Origin: Turbatrix aceti
Lineage: Eukaryota; Nematoda; Chromadorea; Rhabditida; Panagrolaimidae
DNA length: 64,000 nucleotides
Reading direction: 5' to 3'
Assembly (NCBI GenBank): GCA_963969345.1
Contig: OZ017767.1
Coordinates: forward strand, 4,864,739 to 4,928,738
Positions 33,508 through 45,000 of this stretch are shown in pieces. Position 1 is the stretch's first letter, and each line of letters begins with the position of its first letter. Below the pieces are notes generated by a model that was given only the letters and a program-made list of their open reading frames with translations, was not told the origin of the DNA and made no database searches. The translations under genes and the position numbers were made by a program.

Positions 33508-34876
33508 TCACGTCTGCGTCGACGCAGAATCAGAAGGTTGAAGCGTTGGGGTCATTCGTTTGTCCTGGATCGCGTCCGCCGCGTTGAGGACAAAAAGGCC
33601 GTCGAACCGGTCGAAGATGCAGTCCAGAGAAAAGTGCTTGGGAGCCAAAGACACCTCTTCGGAGACCATGGCGAAGAGGAGATTGCACTGACCGCGAAAA
33701 ATACGCTCGCAGGAAGTCTTGTAGGGGGCCGGCAGGTCTTCTGTTTGCACCGTCGTAGATACTTTCCGTACAGGGCGTGGAGCTGGGGGTCTAGCGGGGG
33801 CAGCTGACGGCACGACACCTGGTACCACTAAAGTGCAGTGATTTATGAACAGTGCGGAATATAAAAATCAACTTACCAGGCATTCCTCTTCCAGGCAACG
33901 TGCCAGGTTTCGCAGGTGCAGCTGGTCTCACGCCCTGCCACCCGGTCAGTACCTGTCTAGTAGACCCCATGGCTGATCTGGCCGGTGGCTCTGTCCGAAT
34001 GAGTTTTGGGGGCCGGGGCCCGAGCTGGCTCTACAAATTCCATTCCATAAAAACAAACTTCCAAGGGTGCAAAAAATGACTCACCTCAGCAGAAGCAAGA
34101 TGATTGATGTTTTCGTTGCGTTTGAAGTGCAGCACATCGATCTGGTCGTCTTTGAGCTTGATGACACCGTTCAACCGCTCAATCTCACCCGATTGGTCCT
34201 TCTGCGTGTTTCGCTGGTGCAGCAGCTGGACATTGAGCATATTCCGTTCCTTTTCCAGCGTCTCGAGTTGTACGCTGAGATAACGTACTCTTCCGCGCAG
34301 CTCGGATATCTGTTTCCGGGTTTCACCGTCATACTAAAAAAAATAACGGAACTAAAAAATCCAAAAAAGTAAAATACCAACCTGCTTGTTTCTGAGATCG
34401 TCGTTAGAAGGCACTTTCTGAAAACTCTGTGATCTGTGTTGAGTCATGGGACGACCGTTGATCTGGGACGTCATTGACCGGTTTGGCGGCAACGGAGGCC
34501 GGTTGATGTGACTTGAACTGGAGAACAACTGCGAGACCTGTGCGCGACTCGACATCGGCAGAGGCGCCTTGAACGAGCCAATGTTCTGCGTGGGCACGAT
34601 GAGTCGAGTCGGAGCCACGGGCGTGCGTGGGGGCAGGACGAGAGTCGGTCTCGACTGGGTGGCAGGAGCTTGAGTCGGCGTCGCTTGACTCATCGACTGG
34701 CTCTCCACTGCAACACTCCAAGGTGGGGTGAATATAACTCAAATCAATGACTTACGATACTCGGCAAAGTCGTCTTCATCGTCGAAAGAATCGTGTTCTT
34801 CGGTAACCACAGGTCGGGATGGTGTATAGACGCGCTGCTGAGTCGCGGTGCTCGTGTGCGGAAAAGGTCGCTTCAT
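33508..34876 (-). CDS. Coiled-coil protein, possibly ATRIP-like
   Basis: Five exons (34876-34756, 34707-34382, 34333-34085, 34030-33877, 33827-33508) give 389 residues with consistent phases. The N-terminus has an acidic patch (SFDDEDDFAEY), followed by a Pro/Ser/Gln-rich low-complexity stretch. Exon 3 is a compact coiled coil (LRGRVRYLSVQLETLEKER to GEIERLNGVIKLKDDQIDVL). A Pro-rich linker then leads to a folded-looking C-terminus (TVQTEDLPAPYKTSCERIF, HFSLDCIFDRFDGLFVLN). An acidic N-terminal motif before a coiled coil with GEIxxLxxxxKxKDxxI recalls ATRIP/Mus304, the ATR checkpoint partner. The match is weak and the protein is short for that family. Its start lies 286 bp after the mannosidase stop on the same strand, so co-transcription is possible. 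Confidence 0.75.
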
Positions 34877-35162
34877 CGTACACGGTTTCGGCCAAACATA
34901 AAAAAACTGCAATGAAAAGGTTATAAAAACGAGAATGAATTGTGAGATCAAAGCGATTCTTCGACAAAAGAATGTGATTCGAGTGCGCAAACATCCCGCG
35001 CAATTTTGATGCCGCAATTCGTGGTGAGAGTTCTTCTTCAAGCGATAGACTTTTATTACTTGAATTTCGACCAAATTGTGCTTGCAATTTATCAGTCAAT
35101 TCAACATGGCAAACCGTAAATACAGGATAAATTATTTCAGTCTAAAACCTCGCGTTTTACCA

Positions 35163-38100
35163 TTATTTTTTTGGGAAATGTAGTTTAGTTGTCAATATTT
35201 CCATGGGCGCCAGGCTGGTCGTATTGGCCGTGGTGTCTCCTTCGTGGAGCATGCTGAGCGAAACCTGTCTCGCAGACGTCACTGGTATGTCCAATAAGCC
35301 TACGAGGTTGATGACGTTGCTTTCAGTGCATTTTGTCTCTTTTAACGGCAGTATTGCTTCCTCGACTCCAAACTTGTGAAGCACAAGGGCGGCATTGGGT
35401 GCCGGAGAAGTGCTCTTCGTAGTGTAATTTGTTGGACTTGCCGACGTCCGCAGGGTGAGGATATGCACATCGCAGGGAAGAGGCGTTTGAAGGAAAGAAC
35501 GATGCTTTGCGGGCACCTCGAGCGACGCTTCGCTGGCTATCACGGTCAGGGGGGAGTGGAGCCGGAGGGAGGTCCTATGACTGTCAAGGCTGTGGTAGGC
35601 AGTGATCCGATCGGCATCAAGAGGACGCTCGTCGGCGAATTTCTCGACAAGGAGCAGGAACTCGCTCTCAGCAACCACGTTGTCCGTCTGGGCGGTGCCG
35701 AGGCCTCTGTCGTCGTCGTGTATCAGAATCCGGTCCAGCACGATGTCCATTTGGCCTAGAAGCTGATGTAATTCAATTGAAAGAAGTTTAGTTGGCCTTA
35801 CCGGGCTCAAGACTGCCGACCCCGAGTGGCTGACGTGTGTGCACGGTAAACCGGGTTTTGGTATCTTCCAGGAAAGCCGCCGTCGGCATCGGGAAGAAAT
35901 GCGCTTGAATCGGGAGTTTTTCCCGGAGTCGTTGTCGTCGAATCATCTGAAACCAGTCTGTCCATGCCAAAGTTAGGATTGTGCAGGATCACCGACCTGG
36001 TACCCGTTGAGGTCTGAATAAAAGGCGTCTTCCTGCATACCCGTCTTGAAACGCATGGCGAGCTCGAAATCTTGTTGCTTGCTGACGTCGACTCTGTTCC
36101 GGATGTAGGGGGCGGGGTCGTTGACATAGAGAGTGAGGGAGTGCATGATCACTGTTTTCCCCGGATTGGCAAAAACGAAGACGCTTTGGCTCAGTGCGCC
36201 GAAGAAGACAACGACGGAGGGATGTTTGAAGGAGACGGGCTTTGCCTCGCCGTCTGGAAGGAAAAGGTATATGCCCGACCACGAGTTTCGGTCATTAGAA
36301 TCATGCTCCGGGGGAGGGGTTCGGGCGTTGTATTTCACAAACTTTAATTCCACCACCTGATCGTTGATTTTCTGAAAACAAAGAAGATGAGCGGCTGGCG
36401 GTTACCGTGACTCACCTGCACCAATCCCAGCGAAGAAAGCTCAACCTTAACATCTGAATTGTGAAAAACAAGATTATTTGGCAAACTCTCCGCCGAAGAC
36501 AGTTCAAAGTTGGCATAGACCTTAGTTTCGACGTTGTTTTGACTTTTCTTCTCCAGTTTGTAGGCGACAAAGCCGAGCGCAGGAGCCTGAGCCTTGAAGC
36601 AGAGCTTGAACAGCTTCTGACTCAGTTGGAGCTTCTCTGCGTCTTTCTCCAACCGAATCGTCGGATGCACTTCTTGTTCACGCACCGCGGCGCCTGCAGC
36701 GTCGATGATGTGATACTTTTTGGAGTCTACGCTGACACAGACGATTTCTTCTCGATCGAAGGACAGCGAGTTGAAGAGAAGCAGCTGGCTATAAAACAGT
36801 GCATTTTGAAAAACCTACTCAACTTCCGAAGAACCACTCACTTGCCAATTTTGGTGACATCAAGTTTGTCGGGCAGTCGGCTGGTCGGAATTACCTCATC
36901 GATTGTTCTGTTACTTTTATCACCATTGGCATCGGGTATCAACGCCTTGCTGGTCTTGACAATTATCTCCTTCGCAGTGTTGATTGACTCAACCATTCTG
37001 CAAAACTATTTTGACAAAGCTTGCGTGATTCGAAGAAACTCACTTTTTCGCATAGTCTTCCATAACGCCAGTTTTGCCAGTACCGGTGACTCCGTCGTGG
37101 TGCTGGAAGACGGCATGATTTCGACGTGCCGTGATGAACTCGTGAAACACGACAGGAAGGTTGCCATTGGGCTCGTTGACTGCCCGGGCCCACCACAGCG
37201 TAAATAAGAGATCGGCGGTTCGGAGATAGTGTTGCAGAAGGCGGTCCATGTGTTTGTAGAAGGGCCGGGAAGTGTAGTACCCGCTCCAGTAGTGGTCCTC
37301 TCGGTCGGCGTACGTGAAAAAGTCCCCGGATAGCGTATCAAACTTCTCTGCTGGCTTTTGCGCGTGAACAGCGTCAAAGTAGTCTTTGAGCGTGCCGAAC
37401 GTGACATTCATGTTCAGGGACTTTTCCTTGTTGATGTAGTCAAAAAGCATTCGGTGATTGTCGTGCTGCGCCTTCCACTCCGATGCCAAGTTGTACCGGA
37501 AGTCTTCTCCCCATGGCACTAGCAGCACATTCGTCTGAAAGAGCTGCGCTTTTTTGCGGTATTGATCCGCCAGAGCCTCGGCTTTGGGTTGGAGGTTGGT
37601 AGCGGTGATTGGTACGGACTCGGTTTTAAATGAGGCGCAGCCTTCAGAGCCAATTTTGCGGAAGTCGTATTCGCAACAGACCTGTAAAATTGGAAAACAG
37701 TTGTTCATAAAAATCTTGATGCATTTTAGAAGTCTACCTTTGGATCAGGCCCGCAGCTCCTGAGAAAATCATACCCCGAAAAAGGGAACATGTGCGTGAA
37801 AACGTCGGTGTCCGTCCTGTTACCGGCCCAGAATTGTCGCCATCGAAATTCAAAATCCTTGGATTGGGCGAGGAATTTCTTGACCGAGTAGTGAACTCTG
37901 TTGATGACGAGATTGCTGATCCCCGACTGCTTGAGCAGATAGGCCATGGTCGGTGACAGTCCGAAGGGGTCGATAGACCAGTGGCTCGTCGGCTTGTACC
38001 CTGCAACCTTACATGGCTCACCTGGGTAAACCTGGCGACACTCACCTATGTGGTTGTTGAGGAACTCGTGTCCTTCGATGAGCTGCATCACCATGGAGTA

Positions 38101-38862
38101 CAGGTGAGCGTTCGCTTCGTCGGTCATGACCCAAGCGCCGGTGACGATCTCGAGGCGGCCGTCGTGGATGGCCTTCTTCATCGGGGCATGCTGGCTGTCG
38201 GCAACCTTAGACCACCACATCTCGAGGAAGCTCATTTCAGCGTAAATGAAGCGCATGTCCTCCATGTTGCCTTTTGGCCCAAGGAAGTTGACTGCGTTGT
38301 TCAAAATATCTTTGGTGTACATACTAAAGTACGCCTCCACAGTGTACCACCATCCCGGATCGTTGTGCGAGTGCGGGACCAAAAACACCCGCAAAGCTTC
38401 CTCTTTTTTCTGGATCCCGACTTTGTCATATGAAAAGTTGACCCCGTTTTCCCACGCACCATGGACGTTTTCAAAGGATGCTTCAAGGTAGAGTTTGAGC
38501 ATCTGAAAAAGCAAAATAACTTATTTTACTCTCTCGAAGCTATATAAAAGATTTTTGTCTTTGCAGTTCCGCTTCTTGCAGGAAAAAGCTTGTTGAAGCC
38601 AGAAAATGCAACATACCTGAATGTCAGTATCTGATGTATAGTTTAAGTGTTGAGATGCCAACGATAGCTTTGTCTGATCCAACGAATGCCTAGTCTGATG
38701 TGAAGTATTCTGCTTCTCGAGTTTCACAGCGGACATCCATGTTCGCACAACTCGAGTATCAGTTGTAAACACAACGTATACGACGACCAAGACAGCAAAA
38801 AAGGCGATAATCGAGCTGTTTCTTCTGAAGCACGATTTCAGATTTCGTGACGCAATTCTCAT
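35163..38862 (-). CDS. MAN2A: Golgi alpha-mannosidase II (GH38)
   Basis: A multi-exon minus-strand gene. Exons include 38862-38617, 38502-38046, 38000-37738 and 37681-37044, then further exons down to the stop at 35163. The N-terminus is a type II signal-anchor (SSIIAFFAVLVVVYVVFTT). The GH38 core shows VPHSHNDPGWWYTVEAYF, MWWSKV, WVMTDEANAHLYSM and SHWSIDPFGLSPTMAYLL, in which the Asp of IDPFG is the catalytic nucleophile. It continues with GDFFTYADREDHYWSGYYTSRP and FQHHDGVTGTGKT. The C-terminal beta-domains carry QPLGVGSL and DDDRGLGTAQTDN, both known in this enzyme. The length of roughly 1,100 residues suits the family. It trims two mannoses from GlcNAcMan5GlcNAc2 in the Golgi, opening the way to complex and paucimannose N-glycans. 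The next gene downstream is 286 bp away on the same strand. Confidence 0.93.
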
Positions 38863-41800
38863 TTTTGCTGTCTTATAAGCAATTGGAAAAATCAAAGTAA
38901 ATAGTAAAAACTAAATGTAAATTGTGTGAATTAACGTATTCTTATTATCCCGGATTTTCGCTCTGCTCCAGCTCATGGTTCATCCTTTTTCTCGCTCTTG
39001 CTCTTGCTTTGCAAAAAAATAAAAATTTCTGCGCTCTATTCAACTCTTGCTCTTGCTTTGGTGACGCCAAGCTCGAGGGATTTTTTTGTAAAAATTTTAC
39101 CGACCTTAGTATAACACGTAGTTGTCGACTGGTCATTGTTTTACTACCTGGAACAAAAACAGATGCTTTGGTTACGCTGAGAAATCATAACTTTCGGACA
39201 TTTTTAAAACATTATTATTATTATTTCACCATTACTCAGTGGTTAGTTATCATTAGACCAGATTTTTAAAACATATCAAGTGTTTTTTATGCTTAAAAGC
39301 ATAAAAAACTGCACGTCAGAGGCTAAAAAAAACCTTAATAAACACTGCAATAAATTGTGCAGAAAAAAAGTCGGATCAAAACATTTTAATATTTTACAAT
39401 ACACGTAATTTTTTTGCAACGCATGCATTTAAAAAGACAACAACCAGGAGCTCTACATGGCTTGATTGAGGCAATTCAGCTGTACAGTCATTGCGGCCGC
39501 TAGCACCGTTTGAGTACGAGACTATCCTTCATGGTATACAACGTGATCGAATTGTTGAATAACGACTTAGCATACATGTCCGTGACACGACGTCTTTTTC
39601 TTTTAAAGGAGGTGTTCAGGGGACAAAACTCATATCTACGGAGGTGGTTTTAATCTGCCGTAATGAGGCCTCCGAACGTGGCGTGACCTTTCTTCCAGGA
39701 TAAATATGTACAAAATAAAGTGAGTTTAAGAACAAAAAGTCGTTTGGAAGCAAAAAGATCACACATTTTTCATTTACTTAGAGGAACGACGCTTAAAAAC
39801 GACTTTATCGGAATGTTGATGTTTAGCGAAATCTCTCTCGCACAACCTGACGACGTCTGAATTGATAACGCATTTCACAGGCCGGACATTGATCACATTT
39901 TGTTTTGTTAACGAGGTATTTCGTATTTCAAAAAACTCCATGAGGGGCTTGTGCGCGACATCATTTCGTTTCGTCCGCGGACGAAACGTTGCACAACGGA
40001 ATTACAAACGTATGATTCTGTTGCACAGCCCTAAAGTGATTATGCATACAGCGAACAATAATGCTGTTTTAATGTTCTGCATTATGGCAATATTCTGTAG
40101 CCTACCTAGGGATTTATTTGGCCGTTGTCAAGTGCTGCTGGGCAGTGGCGATTATATTTAGTTAGTTAGGGGGGTAACGAAAACATATTTACTTCTTGAG
40201 GCGCTTATGCCTGGCTTTTTATTTGAATATCAAGCTTACACCAAGCCTAAGCATGAATTGAAAAGCAGAATATCTGTTTGGGTGAAAAATCATATCGCAA
40301 AGGTAATAAAAAACGCAATAATTCGATCGACTGGACCCTGGCAACTGGAATCAGGAATCACGAACTCTGCACTTGCCAATGAAGAAAAACAAAATCATGT
40401 TGCTCATCATCCAGAATATCGTACGAATACTCTGTGCATATTTCACGTTTTCTGTGGGATTTTGTTGCTTAGCATGTTTGCATGGCTACGATGCTGTGTA
40501 TGAGCTCGTGTCACTGATGCAGGTGAAGAAACAGTGCAGGTGACCACAGCCCAGAGGGAGGGCGGTGCGTGGCAACGAACAGCCTCAGGCTGCTTTGCAA
40601 AGAATGCCGCGTAGAGTGCCTAAGCCTTAAGGCAATTTTAAACACTTGGTTGGCATTACGCCGAAAATTGAGGCAATCTCGATACCGCCTTCAACGGCCA
40701 TTCGGACCTACTAATATACCAGCGTCGCCCGACGATGCGGCCGGCCGACGTTCCAAAGGGTCAATTAGACGTTCTCCGGTCAGGGAAGGCGCTGCCACGC
40801 GAGCCGTGCCATTGGCTTCCGCCTTAATCGATATCAAGTCGCGTGTCGGCGACGCGTGACTGCAGCTCGCCAGCGCGGATGTGGGAACGCCAGAGGATTC
40901 GCATACGCGCGTAAATGTTGTACGGCTACCGCTACCGTTTAGCCGTACCGCAATTAGTATGCAGTATTGTTGGCGGCAGACTCACCGGTGCGAGTCAGTT
41001 GCAGTCATCAGGCATAATCGCCCCCCGCCGGCGTCAATTCCGTGCGCCTAACTGTCTAAATAGCCCGGATTAGGCTACGCTGCCTGGGGGAGTTTGTCCT
41101 GCCCACTGCGTCGACGCACTGCTCGTGCCTTTCCGCGAAAGATCCGTACTTTTTACGTTTGTCTCGGCGGTTTTTTGCTGTTTTGACGGGGGACCAGACG
41201 CGTTCAATGGACTTCCCTGTCATCATCCGGTTTTGGGAGAGGATGAAGGTCGTTACTCAGGTTAACTCAACTCTATTTGGTTGACAGGTGCGATTTTGTT
41301 TGTAACCGAGTCCATGCGCGCAAAAAACACCATTGAAGCTTAACTTATACTTTTTTTGGATTATGATAGTCAAGCTTTCTGAAAGTTGCGCTGCTCGCCG
41401 AGGAAAACCTTTCATCATAGTTACGGCGGCGACAGACGTGGGAGAAGCTCTATGTATTTACCGCGGACTATAAAACGGCGCTCCATTATTTTGTTTACGA
41501 CCTCTGAAACTGTTCTGCTATTTTGCACAGGAACAGGTCACCTTTTAACGGGATTTATTGACAACTTTATTGACTCTGATCTCGGTCTTTGGCTTTCGTT
41601 GCCTGATTCTTGCTTCTTGTTCCCCGATGCCGTCTGATTCGGCGAGCGGTCAACGCGAGGACGCAAACGATGAATCGAGAACGCGCAAATCGGGGCAGGC
41701 AGGTTACCTGGTCATACCGAGCCAGTCAAGTAGTGATGATCAACGTCGCTCGCGATCAACGGCCTGATTTCCCGCGAGACGCGTGTTTTCGAGCGCCTGT

Positions 41801-42005
41801 TAGATGTTTTCGCAACAACATGCATTTTTTTTGAATTCCCCCGTGGATGCAGTGCTTCCGTTTGTTTCGTGGACGATCTCCCACAACTTGCAGGAGAGAG
41901 CCTCATTGATGGCGATACCGTCGCACGCAAGCTAGTTGCCCCCGCACGTGTCCCACTTCGTCCTGCCGGTAGACCAGTCAGACATATCCTCCCCCGACGA
42001 CCAGC
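38863..42005. other. Divergent intergenic region, no recognised gene
   Basis: This 3.1-kb stretch separates the mannosidase (minus) and aminopeptidase (plus) genes. It contains a repeated CTCTTGCTCTTGCTTTG word (38995-39060), a perfect 28-bp palindrome (39282-39309) and a 9-bp-stem hairpin with GTACGGCTA arms (40920-40948). Frames near 39862 and 40207 have no supporting splice or family signal. Confidence 0.5.
39282..39309. repeat. Perfect 28-bp palindrome
   Basis: GTTTTTTATGCTT and AAGCATAAAAAAC flank a central AA, making a 13-bp stem. Whether it acts in DNA or RNA is unknown. Confidence 0.85.
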
Positions 42006-45000
42006 ATGACGTCGGCGTCGACCACCAACAAGTTTGATGACATCGATCTCTCGGATCGCCGTGGCCTCATCGCGATGACAGAGATCTACGCCAAGGGCGG
42101 CCCCAACGGCTACAACAATCAGGCCTTCATTAATAATGAAGCAGGAGGCGTAAGTTTGGTTCGTTTCTTCGCTTCATGCTTTGACCTTTTTTTCTCCCGG
42201 CTCGTGGGCGAACCCCCTCTTGCTCACCGCGAAGGGAGATGCACTTGAACGCAAAAACAGTATCCGCCCCTTATCGACGTTTTAACCGGTGCAATTACAC
42301 GACAAGCCAATTTTATAACCGCAGTCAATTTTAAAATAGTATACATATCTGAAACGAGAGTTGCAGTTCTGTCTGAGCGTCGGAAGGCGTGGGGGTTTTT
42401 CGAAGCCATAAAATGTACTGGAAACACGTCTTCTTCGTTCTGAATAGAGAGACTTCCGTGTTCCAGTTTGTTGTTTTACTTTTTTTCACCGAACGAACAT
42501 GCAGGTGTTATCCTTGCTACCGCTCGCAATGCGGGTGCCGAAGACCAGGTGGTTGCGCTCGGTGGTTTGCATCCAAATTCACCTGGTCGAATGCGTTTCA
42601 GTATTTATGAGTAATCGCACGCGTTCTAACACATTTACAAACTACGGCCGCTGCGAGTAGGCCGCTGATTCGTATCGAGATGATTGCTTGCTCGCGAGCC
42701 CCCTGAGGCAACAATAATTTACGTCGGATGCGCGTTTTTCGACAAAACACGGGTGGTACCGGTCGGTCCAGCGACTCTACCGCGGTCGAGTTGCATTTCC
42801 TTGTTTACTTGGCTATGGGTAAAAAATGTCACCCCCGGCACAATTTGATACTATTTGAGGGAGGGGGGTCCAAGCGTGTGAAAATGCCGAGGTCACGGAA
42901 TTTGAACCCGACCTGCACTTGCGTAGGTTCCCACTTTTTTTTGTATGTGTTGTCTTTGCTATCTGTCTGTCGACCTTCATCCAGAATTGCACTTGATTTC
43001 TGCTCTCGGTAATGCTGCAGCTTTTTGCTACAGGTGTAAGTCGCTCTACTCTCACCTCAGATTCCCCTTTTGCTTCTGAAAAAAATTAGAAAACCACATC
43101 TTGTAGAATTTTCACGACCGCTGCTTTATGCATACAAAAATATTATGCATTGTGTGCCGTGACTGAAGTACATAACACCTGTTCTCGATGCTTTTGATGT
43201 TGTTGGTTTTTGAGTTCTGAAGGCATCGGCCCAGAATGCACTCTTAGGACCCTGTTAAATTTTTGCTCTTTGCAACTGTTTTGGCATGCAACCGTATAAA
43301 CAACCTTGCGACGAATAATTGAAGTCGGCGAGCGTAAAAAGCACAAAACTTCTGGATTGCATCAACCGTAATAATTTCTGCCAAGGACCTGAAATAATTG
43401 TTTTGTGGTCGGTCAGCTAACCAACATCGAGAAAAAAGTTGTGACTTTCCCAGGCTTTTTCTCTCGCTTATGATTATTTTGCGCAAATATTATATTTTGG
43501 GTTCAGGAGGTGAACTTACTTTTTAAGACCTCAAAACCAGCCAGGTTCGATGTTTGCTTTGGCCGGTCTTCCCCAATCCATCGTAGAGATTTTTTAAGAG
43601 CAGGGGAGCAAGTGGTCACCGCCGCTGCACAGGCCCCGGGGGATTTAGGGCTATCGCTGGACGCCGCACCACACGCAGAGAAACGAGGAGGGGGCCCTAA
43701 GCCGTTCACCCTGCTTAGCCCAAACGGGTAGCCAGCCAGCATACGGGTGTCATACTTGTCTCGTCTCACAACTCACTGGTCTTGCAGGCAGCCTACACGC
43801 GTGGTGGCGACATCACCAAAATCCTCTACGACCCACACGCAGCGCAGCAGCAGACTCCGCCCGATACGGCCCCGTCGACCTCCAGTCCGCTCCGCTCGCC
43901 CCCGCGTAAGACCGGCGGCTCGTCAACCATGACGGCGATTTCCAGCAGCTCTCCAGCTGCTGTCAAGTTTCCACACACGGAAGGCAAGAAGCGCATGTCT
44001 GTCTCGAAGCGGAATATTCTTCTTTTGCTCTTGCTCATCGGGCTGCTGTTTTTTGCTGCCATCGTACTCACTTACTTCCTTACAAAAAATATGATTGAAG
44101 GCCGCTACGAAGCCGCCGGAGGGGTCCCTCACGACACAGATGGCTTCGGGCCTGGCGCAAACGACACCCTGTGGCCATCGGGGTCGGAAGAAGATGGCGA
44201 GACCGACGGTAAAGAAGGTGAGGGCAATGCTGATTTCGCTGCACCCACTGCGGCAGAACTGAGGCTTGCTCGATCTCTTTGGCCACTCTGGTACAACCTC
44301 ACGATGCGTGTTTACGTGCCGGGATATGCTGCGTTCCCCGAAGACAGGGAACTCACTTTTTCTGCTGCTCTGATAATCAAATTTATCGCGAAAGAAGCCG
44401 CCAGCAGCATTGAGCTCAATTCCTTGGAGCTCGGACTTCCAAACGACACCGATTCTTACCAGATCTTGATCGATGGAGCTCCTGATTCTGCTCCTGCTAA
44501 AAACAGCACTGTTGATGCCGAAGATGAATCTCCCCAGGCTGAATCCTCCTTGGAAAGCTCGTCTTCGTCGCCCTCCTCAGAATCTGATGATGAAGAACAC
44601 GCTTCCGGCAATGCAAGCCGCAGAAAACGCCAAAACCACCTTCGCCGTCCTTCTGGTATTTCCGTAACTAGCATCACTGTGAACAAGACGCTTGAGAAGG
44701 TCATTTTCGAAGTGGATCCACCCTTCGAGGCGGGAAAAGAGTATTACTTGCAGGTAAAAATTTATTTTTCAACTTTTTTACATTGAAAGTTATAGTTCCG
44801 ATACACTGGTCCTATTCGTACAAAACTGAGCGGCCTCTACCTCACGACGTACAATGACACTCTCGGCAAGACGCACTACTCGGCGCTCACCCAATTTGAG
44901 GCGACAGACGCGCGCCGCATGGTGCCGTGTTTCGATGAGCCTGAATACAAGGCTATCTGGCGACTCCGGATTCACCACCCTGTAGGCTCGAAAGCCATCA

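Noticed and set aside
40207..40503. 98-codon plus-strand frame with a hydrophobic end
   Set aside because: No homologue, no splice context, and the hydrophobic segment is isolated.
42880..42925. tRNA B-box-like word on the minus strand (GGGTTCAAATTCC)
   Set aside because: No matching A box, anticodon arm or paired acceptor stem at the right distance.
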